This document shows positions 11,502 through 22,690 of a DNA stretch of 64,000 nucleotides, in pieces (the stretch's first letter is position 1; each line of letters starts with the position of its first letter). The stretch is from Amphibalanus amphitrite (Eukaryota; Arthropoda; Thecostraca; Balanomorpha; Balanidae), in contig NW_024881790.1 of the NCBI RefSeq assembly GCF_019059575.1, positions 434,001-498,000 of the forward strand, given 5' to 3'. Under the pieces are notes generated by a model that saw only the letters and a program-made list of their open reading frames with translations, did no database searches and was not told where the DNA came from. Position numbers and translations under genes: made by a program.

Positions 11502-11800
11502 AAAGTATAATATTTGTTATGACCTTTTCCTCGAATAAAGAAATGTAAAAAGTCGAAAGTGATGTACTCTAATGGGTGAATTTTCGCCCACAGGGCATCG
11601 TCAGACAAGCAAATAGCATTGCTATTTGCTATTGTCAAGCAAATATTTATTGCAAATATTTGCTATTGTCAAGCAAATAGCAATGCTATTTGCTTGTCTG
11701 ACGATGCCCTGTGGGCGAAAATTCACCCATTAGAATACATCACTTTCGACTTTTTACATTTCTTTATTCGAGGAAAAGGTCATAACAAATATTATACTTT
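11502..11800. repeat. Large inverted repeat (palindrome with 40-bp spacer)
   Basis: The left arm, 11502 to about 11630 (AAAGTATAATATTTGTTATG ... GACAAGCAAATAGC), is the near-perfect reverse complement of the right arm, about 11671-11800. Arms are roughly 129 bp. Few mismatches are seen (for example CTCTAATGGG against CCCATTAGAA). The spacer itself is made of AGCAAATATTT-type short repeats. It may be a foldback MITE. No direct flanking duplication was identified. Confidence 0.85.
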
Positions 11801-12151
11801 ATCATAACAAGATGTTCCTCGCGAGAGCACTCAATAACATATCATTTAAAAGTTAGAACTTCTAAGAGTAAGATGTCTCCGGGTTGGGGCGGGAACAGCC
11901 GACGGGGGAGGCGTTTTAGTCCCAGTTTTGTGTTTGCACACACGCGACTCAAAATGTTACCGGCTGATTTTCGTACTTCACTATAACATTGCTTGTATTC
12001 TGTACATTTTAAAGTTTCCAATGATATACCTATTGACGTGAATCGAGCATTTGCAGCGGTAAGCACCGCAATGCAAAGACGGAACCGTCCGGCGCCGGCA
12101 GTGAAAATCGGCCGGCACCGCCTGAGTAGCCACTCCGGAGGGATTTTTGAC

Positions 12152-13323
12152 TTAACCCGCGAGTTGCTGGGGGGGGGGGGCGTTAAACGCCCCCACTTTT
12201 TTCGCCGGGCCATAGCATAAAAACGGCGCGCCGCAGGCGCGCCAAATTTTGGGTACCTTTAGGGAATTGATTGAAGTGTATTGTGGCAAATTTTCAAAAA
12301 AATCAGTCGGAAAATTTTTGAGATATCGAGGTCTTAGTGACGTCATTATTTCTGAGTTTTCGACCAAAAACGGCATATGTTCAAAAAATCATATAAAATC
12401 ACAGAATAGACATACAGACATGCCGTAAACGCCATTAGACTGCCAATACCATGAACAATCAAATAGCTATCTTCGATTATTGATTATCGTTCCGCATTTT
12501 ACAAAATCTTGAACTGAATCTTGGCAATTTCTCGTGACTTCTTCACGACCATGATACATGCATTTCTTAAATTGAACTTTTTGAGCCAAACACGTACACA
12601 TATGATAAAATGAATGTCACCATCCTTAGGTGTTGTTTTTATCCGCTGGGACTGAGAGCGTGAGATGATGTTTTTCGTACTCCAGCGTAGAAGGGTAGCC
12701 ATACGGCCGCCACGGTTGACAGTGATGACATCAGTGATCTTTTGCAAGCTCGTTAAAGATTTGGGCTATACGGGGATCCCCGTATAGCCCAAATCTTTAA
12801 CGAGCTTGCAAAAGATGACTGATGTCATCACTGTCAACCGTGGCGGCCGTATGGCTACCCTTCTACGCTGGAGTACGAAAAACATCATCTCACGAATGTC
12901 ACCATCGTGTTCTACGCCCCAAATTACCCATAAAACATGTGTGCCTACCCGGTTGACCTGACCTTGACCCTGACCTATGCTTGACTGACCCCTACATGGA
13001 GCTGACACTCTTGTAGGCCTTATATGATGGACTGTGCACCGTTTTCACAGAGTTTATGACGAGAGGCACCCATTGCGAAGTCCTGAAGTCCATGCTACTG
13101 AAAGCCCGATTTCAGGTGTTTGACCTGACCTTGACCCGACATGTGACCTCAAAATTCAACTTTAAAGTACTCATCTGAAGCGTCTCGTCGCGTTCTTTCG
13201 TTTGCCGCCTCGTGCGTTTCGCTGCGCCTATTGGTTCTCGAGTTATCGGCTGGGGGCGTTTAACGCCCCCCCCCCCCCCAGCAAACGGTGGGTGGCGAAA
13301 TACCCCAGCAACTGCCGGGTTAA
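12152..13323 (-). mobile_element. TTAA-flanked MITE, family C copy 1
   Basis: Flanked by TTAA at 12152-12155 and 13320-13323. The left terminus CCCGCGAGTTGCTGGGG and the right terminus (as CCCGGCAGTTGCTGGGG) are inverted repeats. Near each end is a G-tract hairpin with core GCGTTAAACGC. The interior matches the uninterrupted copy at 47829-48732 in reverse orientation and contains TGACCTGACCTTGACC-type repeats. Relative to that copy it carries a palindromic insertion at 12625-12893. It has no coding capacity. TTAA duplication with CCC ends suggests mobilisation by a piggyBac-type transposase encoded elsewhere (inference). Confidence 0.85.
12612..12906. mobile_element. Palindromic insertion with 13-bp target duplication
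   Basis: The host family C element is interrupted by 269 bp (12625-12893) flanked by direct repeats GAATGTCACCATC (12612-12624 and 12894-12906). From 12660 to 12893 the insert is a palindrome of 2 x 117 nt centred on GGGGATCCCC (12772-12781). I find one mismatch, near 12739/12814. A non-palindromic leader of 35 nt precedes it. No coding region and no poly-A tail are seen. It could be a foldback element, or a snap-back cDNA inserted at a break. Confidence 0.85.
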
Positions 13324-13854
13324 CACCCCTGTGTGAAGCATATTGTTACCAGCCATGGCAACCACATAAGCTCAGTTACGAACCAAGTTCAGCATACCGC
13401 TATTAGCATTCAGACTAACTCGTCGGATCCCCTGTGCTAATGTGCTTTAAAACAATAAATATACAATTAATCTAACCGAAATATGTGGCTTCTCTTCCTT
13501 TTTAGTTCCAAAAAGTTAGCTAAAGAAAGTGACAAAAATCCTAGTATTGTAGCAAGAAGCCGGCTTTACCTAGTACTCTATATGCCGTGGTCTAAACCAA
13601 ACCTCATCATAGTTCAAGATCAGCAAAAAAGCAAAATCGTGTCACTGAATTGAACACAGAGTCTAGCATGAAAACGAAGGTGTGTACAGTTTTATAAATT
13701 GGCATACCGATGCACAGAGAAAGAAGACAATATGACAACTTAAGACAGCCGTGTGCATCAGAACTCGAGATATAGGCCTTCAAAATTGTAACGTTTTTCG
13801 GGGGGAGGGGGCAGCCAACTACATAATTACTTGAGCGCGCATGTGCGAGGCGGT
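13324..13854. other. Interval without recognised features
   Basis: Ordinary AT-rich DNA. No gene, RNA or repeat is recognised. Confidence 0.4.
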
Positions 13855-14345
13855 CTATTTGTCTGCTGGGTGACAGCGTGCGACAGCTGCGGAGACGGAC
13901 CGACCGGCCGCGCGCGCGCCGCGGCCGGTCGCTGCTCCCGGCTCGGACGGAAGACACGGCGCGCCGAACATCTGCCACTGAAATGCCTCCTTTTTCCAAG
14001 CTTTTCCCGTGCCATTTGCCGGCCGCCGGCATAGGGTGGCTGTCAGTGGCGCGACGGGGGCACAGGATGGCAGCCAGACGCAGCCCACATTGCCCGCCAA
14101 CCGCGAAAGGCTAGGGGCAGCGACAGCCTGCACAGACCGTATCACATTCCTTTGTCAGATTTTGTGGAAGTTAAGGTTATCCTCCTGTTTCGATCGAAAA
14201 TTTTCAGCGGAGAAAGAGCAAGATGGCGGCGGCACGGTCCGGTGCACAGGGGAGAAACATTCGTATCGGGTCATGAGGAAAGGGAAGGTGAGTCGGCTCA
14301 CTTCGATGGGGCACTGTAAGATGCCGTTTCTATGTCGGCTGCGTT
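13855..14345. promoter_or_regulatory. CpG-rich segment with YY1-like motif (possible promoter/first exon)
   Basis: This stretch is rich in CG dinucleotides (GCGCGCGCCGCGGCCGG near 13909-13925). At about 14219-14230 it contains CAAGATGGCGGC, which matches the YY1 site often found at start sites of housekeeping genes. A splice-donor-like AAGGTGAGT lies at about 14285-14293. However, the frame from that ATG ends after 17 codons, so it is not a simple coding first exon. It may be a non-coding first exon, or chance. Confidence 0.25.
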
Positions 14346-14405
14346 ATTCGTGACGGGCACGAGCTACACGAAAGGAAATTTTTGCTGAAGTAGAAAAGTA
14401 GGACC

Positions 14406-15948
14406 TTTTTTTTTTTTTTTTGCTCCGCCAGCCTAAAGCCAGTCTGGAGCCGGGGGTCATTACATCTGGCAATTTTGGCCAGGAACAAAGTTTTACGTTA
14501 AGCCGGTTTATGTGAACCCGGAAGCAATAGCAACGTGGGAGCCTATCCTTAGCGTGTATGAGCAAATCTAATGGGGAACTTACTTTTGCCGAAGTGCCGA
14601 AAAAGCCGGAACAAAAAACACAGATGAAGAAACGGTAACATTTATTTACATCACATATTCATACACTTGTTTAAGGTGTCAGTGTACTGGTGTGGGGTGT
14701 ATTGTCAGGGAAAAAGTCCTAAATAACAAAAAACCTGACGCCTATTGCAAAGGGGAAAACCCCGCGCTGAAGCCAAAGAGCGCGGGGAAAAAAACCCCTA
14801 CAGTTGTTTAATCTAATGTGTAGGAGGTAGAAGGGAAGGGATAATGACGGCCCCGTGCTGGGGAGGGGCGCCCGGCGACCACAGGCGTAAACACCTTGGC
14901 CGCCAGTCGGCGTTGGCTCTCAACGACTCCGCCTTAGCGGGTCGGAAAGCGCAATAGGGGGCCGCCAGTTACACATAGTGCAATGCAAGAAACATCAATG
15001 TCTAGAGCGCGAGCAAACGATGCAATCAGAAGGAAAATGTAAATAAACGACCGGAATTTAGGTTGCACGTGTAAGGAACTGGGCGCCGCGTTACTATCGT
15101 CCCCACGGCACCCACTCACGCCCGTGCTCGGGGTTCCGTTTGTATCAGTGAGGTGGTTTTTATATGTTGTTAATAAGACGTGCCTCCTGAAGAAAGGTGA
15201 AAAGCAAATCATGTAGCTCTGGATGATCGTCGCCAAGGATAGTTGGCAAATCAAGACTGAGGCCATGTGTGGTAATGTGTCTTATAATGTGTCTCCTGTG
15301 GTGCTGTAAGCGTGGGCAGTGGAGTATGAAGTGCTGTATTGTGTATCTTGGATGTGTGGGGCAATAGTGACATATTGGAGGTGGTACATGGTCGTATATA
15401 TGCGAGTGTGTAAGATACGTGTGTCCTAGCCTCAGTCTGGCCAGCACGGTTTCTTTTTGTCTTGTAGGTTGATTTGAAGAAGAGAAATGGGAAATTGATG
15501 GTTTAATCGGATAGAGATGTGGATGTTTGATTGTGTCCCAGTCTCTTTGTCGAAGTTGCATAAAAGAGACGAAAATGTGGTTGATAAAATCTATAACTGG
15601 AAGCGGAAGATGATTTCGAGACGAGAAGAGAAGTCCAGTTTTGGCAAGGTTATCTGCCCGTTCGTTACCTTGGATCCCCATATGTGCGGGGATCCAGAGG
15701 ATTCTTACTTCTTTATGTTCTTTCTGTAGAGCAATCAGCTGCTTTTTTATTTTGTATACCAAAGGATGTGTTTCCGTTTTTCTTGTCATCAGAGTTCTAA
15801 CAGAAGAAGCCGAGTCTGTACATACTACTGCTTTCTGAAAATGTTTACTTACAATGTATTTAAGAGCCGAAAGGCAGTATAAACCAGGTAGAATCATCCC
15901 AGTGCGCACCTTTTCTACGCAGATAGCGGGATGACGTCACCGAGGGTG
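14406..15948 (-). mobile_element. 5'-truncated LINE with RNase H domain (3' end uncertain)
   Basis: The open frame at 15160-15948 is followed on the minus strand by non-coding sequence with an AATAAA-type signal near 14636-14650, and further on by a T-run (poly-A on the minus strand) at about 14406-14421. Either may mark the element's 3' end. The 5' end is abrupt near 15948, typical of LINE truncation. I found no target duplication. Confidence 0.5.
15160..15948 (-). pseudogene. LINE ORF2 C-terminus: RNase H domain and CCHC-type knuckle
   Basis: The stop-to-stop frame (first ATG at 15909) encodes about 250 residues. VVCTDSASSVRTL and PAHMGIQGNERADNLAK are RNase H signatures with catalytic-type aspartates. 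The C-terminal CHYCPTHPRYTIQHFILHC gives C-x2-C-x9-H-x4-C, the knuckle found at the end of jockey/I-type LINE proteins. RNase H removes the RNA strand during element copying. The reverse transcriptase and endonuclease parts are missing, so this is a 5'-truncated copy even though the remaining frame is open. The clade is probably the jockey/I group with RNase H; the exact clade is not resolved. Confidence 0.8.
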
Positions 15949-16508
15949 CACAGCCCAGAGTCGCAGCCCCCGTTCACTAGCTCCAGAATCCCTTTACCGT
16001 GACGTTACCACGGCGGTAGATTCTCCCTTCGTCCATAGGCATGCATGCAAATTTCATCATCTTTCGAGCGAGCTGGAGAAGAAAAAAAAAAACAAGGCTT
16101 ATGTGTCATCAAAAGCTGTACCAATGTAGCAATGAGTTCGCCTCATTACAATAAGTGGGGCTGAAACTAAAAAATAGGGCTATATCGAGCCAAAATCAGT
16201 AGTTCAAATGACCCCTTCATTTAAACGTGAAAGATTTCCTCTGATGACGTCACCACGGCGCCTATATTTCCCTAGTGAACCACAGGGACCCGGGAACGAT
16301 TTTCAAGTTGGGGGGGGGGGGGCGAGCCTAAAATACCTGACATGATGCATATGAAGCAGTGGCGTAGCTAGGGGTCTAGGGGGACACGTACCCCCCCCCA
16401 CACACACACACACACATCGGGTTCAAAGGAACACTCGGGTCCGAAGGGCCCTGCGGCGCCATTTGACCGCTGAGGGTTAACGATGGCCATATTTCGACTC
16501 AGAAGGGC
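15949..16508. other. Unassigned interval with a transposon-end-like motif
   Basis: CAGTGGCGTAGCTAGGGG at 16357-16374 resembles the terminal sequence of hAT-type MITEs seen in many animals (also CAGTGGCGTAGCCAG at 39863). No matching opposite end was found. The rest contains G-runs (about 16310-16322), C-runs and a CA microsatellite. Confidence 0.35.
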
Positions 16509-17001
16509 CCCATGGGCAGGGGCGGATCCAGAAAATCTCCAAGGGAGGGGCCATTAGAAACCAGGAGGCCCCCCCCCCCATAGTCCCACCTGTTGGAGGC
16601 CCCATCTTCCCACTTGTTGGGCCCCCCCCAAAAAAAACTGCGTCTATTGAGCTTATCTAGCTGTTCATGCAACATCTCAACATCTGTGCAGGCTTGGAGG
16701 CCCTCTGTGCAGGTTAGGAGGCCCTGTAAAAGTGGTCATCTCTGTGAGTATAAGAGACCTCCAAGTTATGAAAAGCTTTACCAATCTTCTAACAAAGAAG
16801 TCTTCTCAGCTAGTCTTCTAAGAAATAACTAAGTGGGTAGGTTAAAAAAAAAACTCATCGGATTTCGGCCACTTTATTTTCAGGAGGCCCCCTTTTCAGC
16901 TTTTTAACTTTTAAACTTTTTATTTTATTTTTGAAAAAAAATCGGCCAAGGGGGGGGCCATGGCCCCCATGGCCCCCCTTGTATCCGCGCCTGCCCATGG
17001 G
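16509..17001. mobile_element. hAT-type MITE with 8-bp target duplication
   Basis: The element at 16517-16993 begins CAGGGGCGGATCCAG and ends (reverse complement) CAGGCGCGGATAC. It is flanked on both sides by CCCATGGG (16509-16516 and 16994-17001), the 8-bp duplication expected for hAT transposition. The 477-bp interior contains poly-C/poly-G tracts and no transposase. Confidence 0.8.
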
Positions 17002-17009
17002 GCTCGTTA

Positions 17010-18800
17010 GAGCACCTCATGGGCCCTAAATAACCACACTAAGATCTGCATTAGGGCCCACGCCGGCTTCTGAGAGCCTCTTGCATATTTTAAGGGCCCC
17101 TCAGTGGTCTCTGAGAGTTACTGGGGCCTCTGAGAGTTCTTACTGGCCTATGAGGGGCCAGTGCTAGGGGCATTTCCCGCCTGTGATGGTCACACACTTA
17201 TTTTTCTGAGGGCCCATTACGGCAACTGCGGGGACCCTCATCGGCGCCTATGAGGGCCCACACCGGTGTCTCTGAGCGTTTCACACCCCCAACTCTGAGT
17301 GTCTACATCAGTTCCTATTAACCCTCGCCCGCACATGGGGGGGGGGGGGGTGGTTGCCACCCCCCCCAGGCAGTCTTTCTGCTCTGCACTCAACATTTTT
17401 AGAGCTAGAAGGCTGATTTTTCGTATAGCTGCTCGTCCATCCTATCTTGATGTCCACTGAAAATTTCAAGTTTTTGTGATTTTTGGTTTCGGAGATATGA
17501 CCTTGTTTTTCAGGTCATGTCATGACCCAAATGGCCAATTCTCAACATCTTGCGTTTGCCATGGGCCTTGTGAGCTTTTGACACCCTGATTTCGGTCTTT
17601 TTTGCCAGTCTTACCTCCCACCTATCATGAAACATGTTGTTCGACGATGTACAGGGGTCAAGGTCAGGGTCAAGGTCAACCTAGGTCATCTAAGATAATT
17701 GCGTTTTAGGCAAGCTGAATTTACTTTTTGTGAAGTTTTTTGACTGCATTTTTGGTAAAAGCTTCTCAGATCATGATTTCATGTGATATGGACCCAAAAA
17801 CAATCGGTGCACACATCAGTATACACACAGACACACACAGACATACAAACACATATAAATGACCTTGACCTAACTTGACCTGAAATGACCTCAGCAGCAA
17901 AATTCTGGTCGGATAGTGTGACAAAGAGGTTCTAGCTGGCTTGGCACCAGAAAACAGCATCGTCATCGTATTTGATAAGCAGCACACTTGATATCCAACG
18001 GTGACCCAAAACAGCAACATTTTTTAGTTTGACCTGACCTGGAAGGTCAATGACTGACCTGAGAAGGTAAAACTGGGTATCATTGGATTCGTCTCTTCCC
18101 AAAGAATCTTTTTGGTCTTTACTGCTAAGCTCTATCTCCAACAGGAACGAAATGGCGCGGGGGGGGGGGTGGCAACCCCCCCCCCCCATGTGCGTTCTAG
18201 GATGGGAAAATGGCATGTGCATTGTGCGGGCGAGGGTTAAAGCCCTATATCGGCGGCTCTGAGGACCCAACAGTCAACACCTGCGCTTATAAAGGCCACC
18301 CACTGGTGACTTTTGAGGGCCCCACACCAGTGACTCTGAGCCCTGACGGCCCCACCGGCGTCTGACAGTACCATGCCGGTCTCTAAGAATTCCACAAGAC
18401 TTCTTTTGCCGGCCTAAGGGCCCCTTGCCGGTCAGTGAGAACCCCCTGCCGGGTTGTAGATGGTTCGCGTCAACAGCTGACAGCTCTAAAGACCCCACAC
18501 CCGTCTGTAACGGCTCCACACCAGCGTCTATGAGGGCCCACAGCAACGCCTGTAAGGACCCTCACCGGCGCCTCTGAGAGAATCACACTAGCACCTCTGA
18601 GCGCCCACACCGGCACCTGCATGGTGGCCCCACACCAGTGCCTCTAAAGGCCCCTTACCGGCGGCTCTGAGGGCCCGCCCCTACGCCGGTGATTCTGAGG
18701 GTGCTACCGATAACCGAAGGCACCACACAAGCCCTTAGTGTCGCTGAGCTTTAATCCCATACCGGCCCTCCGAGGGCGCCAAGTCGGTGCACTCATTGCC
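17010..18800. repeat. Degenerate CTCTGAGGGCCC minisatellite (interrupted by a TTAA element)
   Basis: Monomers of about 30-36 bp of the type CACACCGGCGCCTCTGAGGGCCC occur at 17010-17317 and 18241-18800, either side of the TTAA element at 17318-18240. Related stretches occur at 19740-19930, 33850-34200 (opposite strand) and 34650-35030. Sequence drift between monomers indicates an old array. Confidence 0.7.
17318..18240. mobile_element. TTAA-flanked MITE, family E copy 1
   Basis: TTAA at 17318-17321 and 18237-18240. The ends are inverted repeats (CCCTCGCCCGCACA; right end reads GTGCGGGCGAGGG). Near each end is a G/C-tract hairpin with core GGTGGTTGCCACC or its complement. The interior contains TCAAGGTCAGGGTCAAGGTC and related GGTCA repeats. 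There is no coding capacity. Confidence 0.85.
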
Positions 18801-19961
18801 CCACACCCCTCCCTCACACCCGAAACGGGTAAACTGTGTCAGGTACATAAAGCAACGATTTTACCACCGTTGTACGTTATGTATGTCTGAAGGTTGACTC
18901 AAAATGGTCCAGTATAAAATTTGGCCTGCCAAACTTATGGCCAAGGTCAGGCCCAAACCAAAGCGGGATGACAATAGCAGATGTTGTCAAATCGATACTG
19001 TTCTGTATCAGCAGAAACCATTCGGATGGCTAGGAAAATGCCGTGTGTTGATGTTTAGACGCATAAAGGAAACAATAAGGAAAGAAGTAGTATTTTATTT
19101 TATTTATTTAGTAAAGTAGTATTTTAATTAAAGAAGGAAAGAAGTCCGGAAAAGGGAGGAAAGATCCTTTCACGCTGCCTCAATGTTGAGGGGGCGCCGC
19201 CCCCTCGGCTCTAAAGTTGGGGGGGGGGCAAGCGCCCCCGCTGCCCCCCCCCCTGTTCCCGGGTCTATGGTGAACCAACCTGAGTAGTAAAGGAATCTTA
19301 GCACAGCCGGCCGGCGCCGCCGCGGGACCGCTCGGCGGGCGCGGCTATTGAAATACAATGCGAGAAGATCATGATCGAATGAAAAAAGGCACAAATGGTT
19401 AAAATTGAATCGAGGTAAATTAGGTAAGTTCAGGTTAGGTTAACAGACTACATTCAAGCTGCGATTGTGACTACCGACGGGTGGCAGCCGCGGATATCAC
19501 GGGACTCGGCAGACGGCAGTATGGACCCGCAGATTCGCCGGTGGGTGGCCGTCGGGTGCGCCGGTGTCGGTCCTATAGGGTACTCAGGGGCAGGGCTTTG
19601 TACGACAGAGTGCGGCCCCCAGAGTCGTCGGTTCGGTCGGTTCGAAGCCCCTACAGGTGCCGGGGTGGGGCTATGAAGTGCGCAGAAATGGAGTCTCAGG
19701 CCCGGGCAGGTAAGGGACACAATGGAGCTCAACAAGACTATTGAAGAGCTTGTGTGGTGCCTTCAGTAGACCTGCGGAGCCCTTGAAGACCGGCGTATTA
19801 CTCTGGGATGCCGACGGGGGCCCTCAGAGTCACCAGTGGGCGGCCATCGGATGTGCCGGTGAGCGGGCCTTACGAGTCGCTGGTATGAAGAAGCCTGAGG
19901 TGCCGATGTGTGGCTATAAGAGCCCTGGCGTGTGAAGTTTCAGAGGCAATTATTCGACCTA
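18801..19961. other. Unassigned interval with G-tracts and minisatellite remnants
   Basis: 18901-18970 resembles the AAATTTGGCCTGCC segment of the 2.4 kb array family. 19180-19250 carries long G and C tracts (GGGGGCGCCGCCCCC). 19740-19930 holds CCTCAGAGTCACC-type minisatellite monomers. No gene is recognised. Confidence 0.4.
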
Positions 19962-20119
19962 TTAACCCGGCAGTTGCTGGGGTATTTCGCCACCCACCGT
20001 TTGCCTGGGGGGGGGGCGTTAAACGCCCCCAGCCGATAACTCGAGAACCAATAGGCGCAGCGAAACGCACGAGGCGGCAAACGAAAGAACGACGCGACGA
20101 GACGCTTCAGATGAGTACT

Positions 20120-21297
20120 TTAACCTTCGCCCCAGTGGGGGGGGGGGGGCATATGTTACCACCCTGTCGCGTTTTTCGCGTGTGAATAAAAAACGTAGCG
20201 CCGCGCCGCTTGGGGTAGCCTTTGGTACCTCAATTTTGGACAATGTGTGAAATTTTTGACCCCAGGTCATGTCAGGTCAGGTCACCAGGTCAAGTTAACT
20301 GACCAAGCCTAAAAAAGTTTGCAATCCTGTCCAGCGTGCAGTGTTTGTCAGAAAGGTTTCAAACTTGGTGGATTGCATGATGTTATGGGCACCTACAATT
20401 TGTATATCTCGGATTTTTTATATCCGTGACCTAAGGTCAGGTCAGTGGCGTGACCTTACCATTACAAGTCAATGGAGAAAAATGAAAATGCCTCTAGATC
20501 CGTGTGTACGCATAGGAACAGTCCAAATATTTTAGAATCACAATGATTTAGTCCACTCGTGATGACCAAGGTGTCATTTTTGCTGATAGCCTCTAGAAAG
20601 GTCATCCGAGGTCATTTGAGGCTACAAACAGTTTTTTGCCAATAACTCGCGATTGGAAAGAGATAGGACGCTGGGGATGGTCTCATTGTGTTTGTCTCGT
20701 TGAGACGCATCGACTGATATGCAACATGACCTTTTCCGGTCAGGTCATGACCTTGACCTGAGGTCAAATTTTCAAGTTGACCTTTCAAGGTCAAATTATA
20801 GTACATTCGACGCGTCTCGGCGAGGGGAACACGATTCTGGCAATATAAATGTCGTGGCTTTTTGAAGTCGAAAGTTATTGTCGAAAAACACTTTGCGAAA
20901 AAAAACAGTTATTTTTGGAGTTATTGCCCTCTGGAGGCTAAACCGTTGACCTGAGGTAAATATTGATAATAACCTTTTCAAAAGAAGAGTTCAAAAGCTA
21001 TCGATTGCTTTTTCATGCGTTTTTCTAGCTACCATAGTTCCTGAGATAGCGGCATGTGTTCTGAGAAATATAATGACATTTGGCAAATTTGGACCTTTGA
21101 TGACCTACAGTGACCTCAATATTGCTCTAAGATGAAAATGACCAAATACTTTCAAACGTACGCATTGAGAGCTGTCGACTGCTTTTTACCGCGTCTTTCT
21201 AGCCCTCTTAGTTTTTGAGTTAGAGGTGGGTGGTAACATATGCCCCCCCCCACACTAGGGCGAAGTTGGCTGAGACCGCCACTGGGGCGCGGGTTAA
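20120..21297. mobile_element. TTAA-flanked MITE, family D, nested in family C copy 3
   Basis: TTAA at 20120-20123 and 21294-21297 sits exactly where family C reads GTACTTTAAAGTTGAATTTT. The left end is CCTTCGCCCCAGTGGGGG; the right end reads CCACTGGGGCGCGGG. Subterminal GGGGGCATATGTTACCACCC occurs near both ends in opposite orientation. The interior has repeated GGTCA/TGACC motifs. No transposase is present. Confidence 0.85.
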
Positions 21298-22424
21298 AGT
21301 TGAATTTTGAGGTCACAGGTCAGGTCAAGGTCAGGTCAAACACCTGAAATCGGGCTTTCAGTAGCATGGACTTCAGGACTTCGCAATGGGCGCCTCTTGT
21401 CATAAACTCTGTCAAAACGGTGCAAAATCCACCATATAAGGCCTACAAGAGTGTCAGCTCCATGCAGGGGTCAGTCAAGCATAGGTCAGGGTCAAGATCA
21501 GGTCAACCGGGCAGGCACATATCCCCGAAAATAAAAACTGATATTCGCAGCCTGTGACACATGTTTTATGGGTAATTTGGGGCGTAGAACACGATGGTGA
21601 CATTCATTTTTTCATATATGTACAGTGGTTCTATTTAAGATCTCCATCGGCACCGACGGCATCGGCACCGACGAGGTGCCGATGCAAAGGCAACACCCCA
21701 CATCTACATCTACATCTACATCCAGAGCCACCACGTGGCGCTACGGTCGGGGTAGGGCGAGTCCAAATCCCGAGGGAAGTTAGGTCACCGGTCATTGTGG
21801 GGGAAGGAGGGAGGGGGAGTGACGCGGTATCACGGCGCATGGGGCGTGCGTAGCGCCGGGAGTGGGCCGCCCAGGGCCGCCCGCCACTGCGCCGAGGCGG
21901 AGGGGAGGGGATGATGGTTGCGGGTGCGTTCACTTCGGCATGGTAGTATCCTGTTCATGTGGAACCGGCAAGAATGCGACTGAAGGGAATCATTATCTCA
22001 AACAAACGGGCAAACCAGAGGCAGCGTCAGTTCCAGCCAAAATGTTGAGCAATGATAATTGAAATCTAGGACGTATTCATAGCATGCCACTATTCAGTCG
22101 AGAGTTGCATGATACTTTTCATGATGCATGTTGAGGCTTTTCTAAACTGTTATTTGAGCCAGATACTTTTCATTTGGCACGTTCAGTTTTGGTAGGTTTT
22201 ATTGGGTCGAAAAGAATCAGAAAAGAAAGAGTTGAAATGGCTCCAGACAAATGACCAAAAAATTTTCCTTAAAAAATGAAACTTAGCTGAACATTTATAA
22301 GCGTTAATTTTTACTTTTGGAGAGGATATTGGGGAAAGATATTGGGGAAAGATGTCATCGTGCTTATCTGTGTTGCAGTAGAGGGAAAGGTTTTGGTCCG
22401 TGTCTAGATAAAACCAGACCCGGG

Positions 22425-22505
22425 AGTGGGGCTCGAACTCACGACATCGCATTCAGCTCACAGGTCACCCAACCTCAACGAGCTACGAGCACCTATCGCC
22501 CTGCG
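22425..22505 (-). repeat. tRNA-like segment (SINE head or pseudo-tRNA), minus strand
   Basis: Read on the minus strand: GCTCGTAGCTCGTTGAGG (A-box-like) followed by GTGAGTTCGAGCCCC (B-box-like, GTTCGAGC). The arms do not fold into a full cloverleaf by eye, so this is likely tRNA-derived and not a working tRNA. Confidence 0.5.
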
Positions 22506-22592
22506 CAGCTTGCTCAGTGTTTCGGCTAAAGTTCGGCCAAAGTGTCTGACGTCTGTCAGTGTCACGAGGCGAAACCCCAAGGTAAATGTCCG

Positions 22593-22690
22593 TCCCGGTA
22601 GCTCGGTCGGTAGAGCGTTGGACTCCATGTGCCATGTGGTGAGAGCGCACGTCCCGGTTGCAAAAGTCCGGGTTCGAAACGCGACGTGTG
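22593..22690 (+). repeat. tRNA-like segment (SINE head or pseudo-tRNA), plus strand
   Basis: CCCGGTAGCTCGGTCGGTAG is an A-box/D-arm-like stretch, and GTCCGGGTTCGAAACGC is B-box-like. The distance between the boxes is longer than in a normal tRNA and the T-stem is poorly paired. It lies 90 bp from an oppositely oriented tRNA-like segment. Confidence 0.55.

Noticed and set aside
14222..14275. Protein start ATGGCGGCGGCACGG as a coding first exon
   Set aside because: The frame ends after 17 codons. I kept only the YY1-like motif and splice-donor-like site as weak regulatory evidence.
17010..18800. CRISPR array
   Set aside because: Repeats are degenerate, without unique equal-length spacers, and the genome is clearly eukaryotic.
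20120..21297. Symmetrical hairpin at each end of the family D element
   Set aside because: GGGGGCATATGTTACCACCC is inverted between the two ends but does not itself form a strong stem-loop, unlike families A, C and E.
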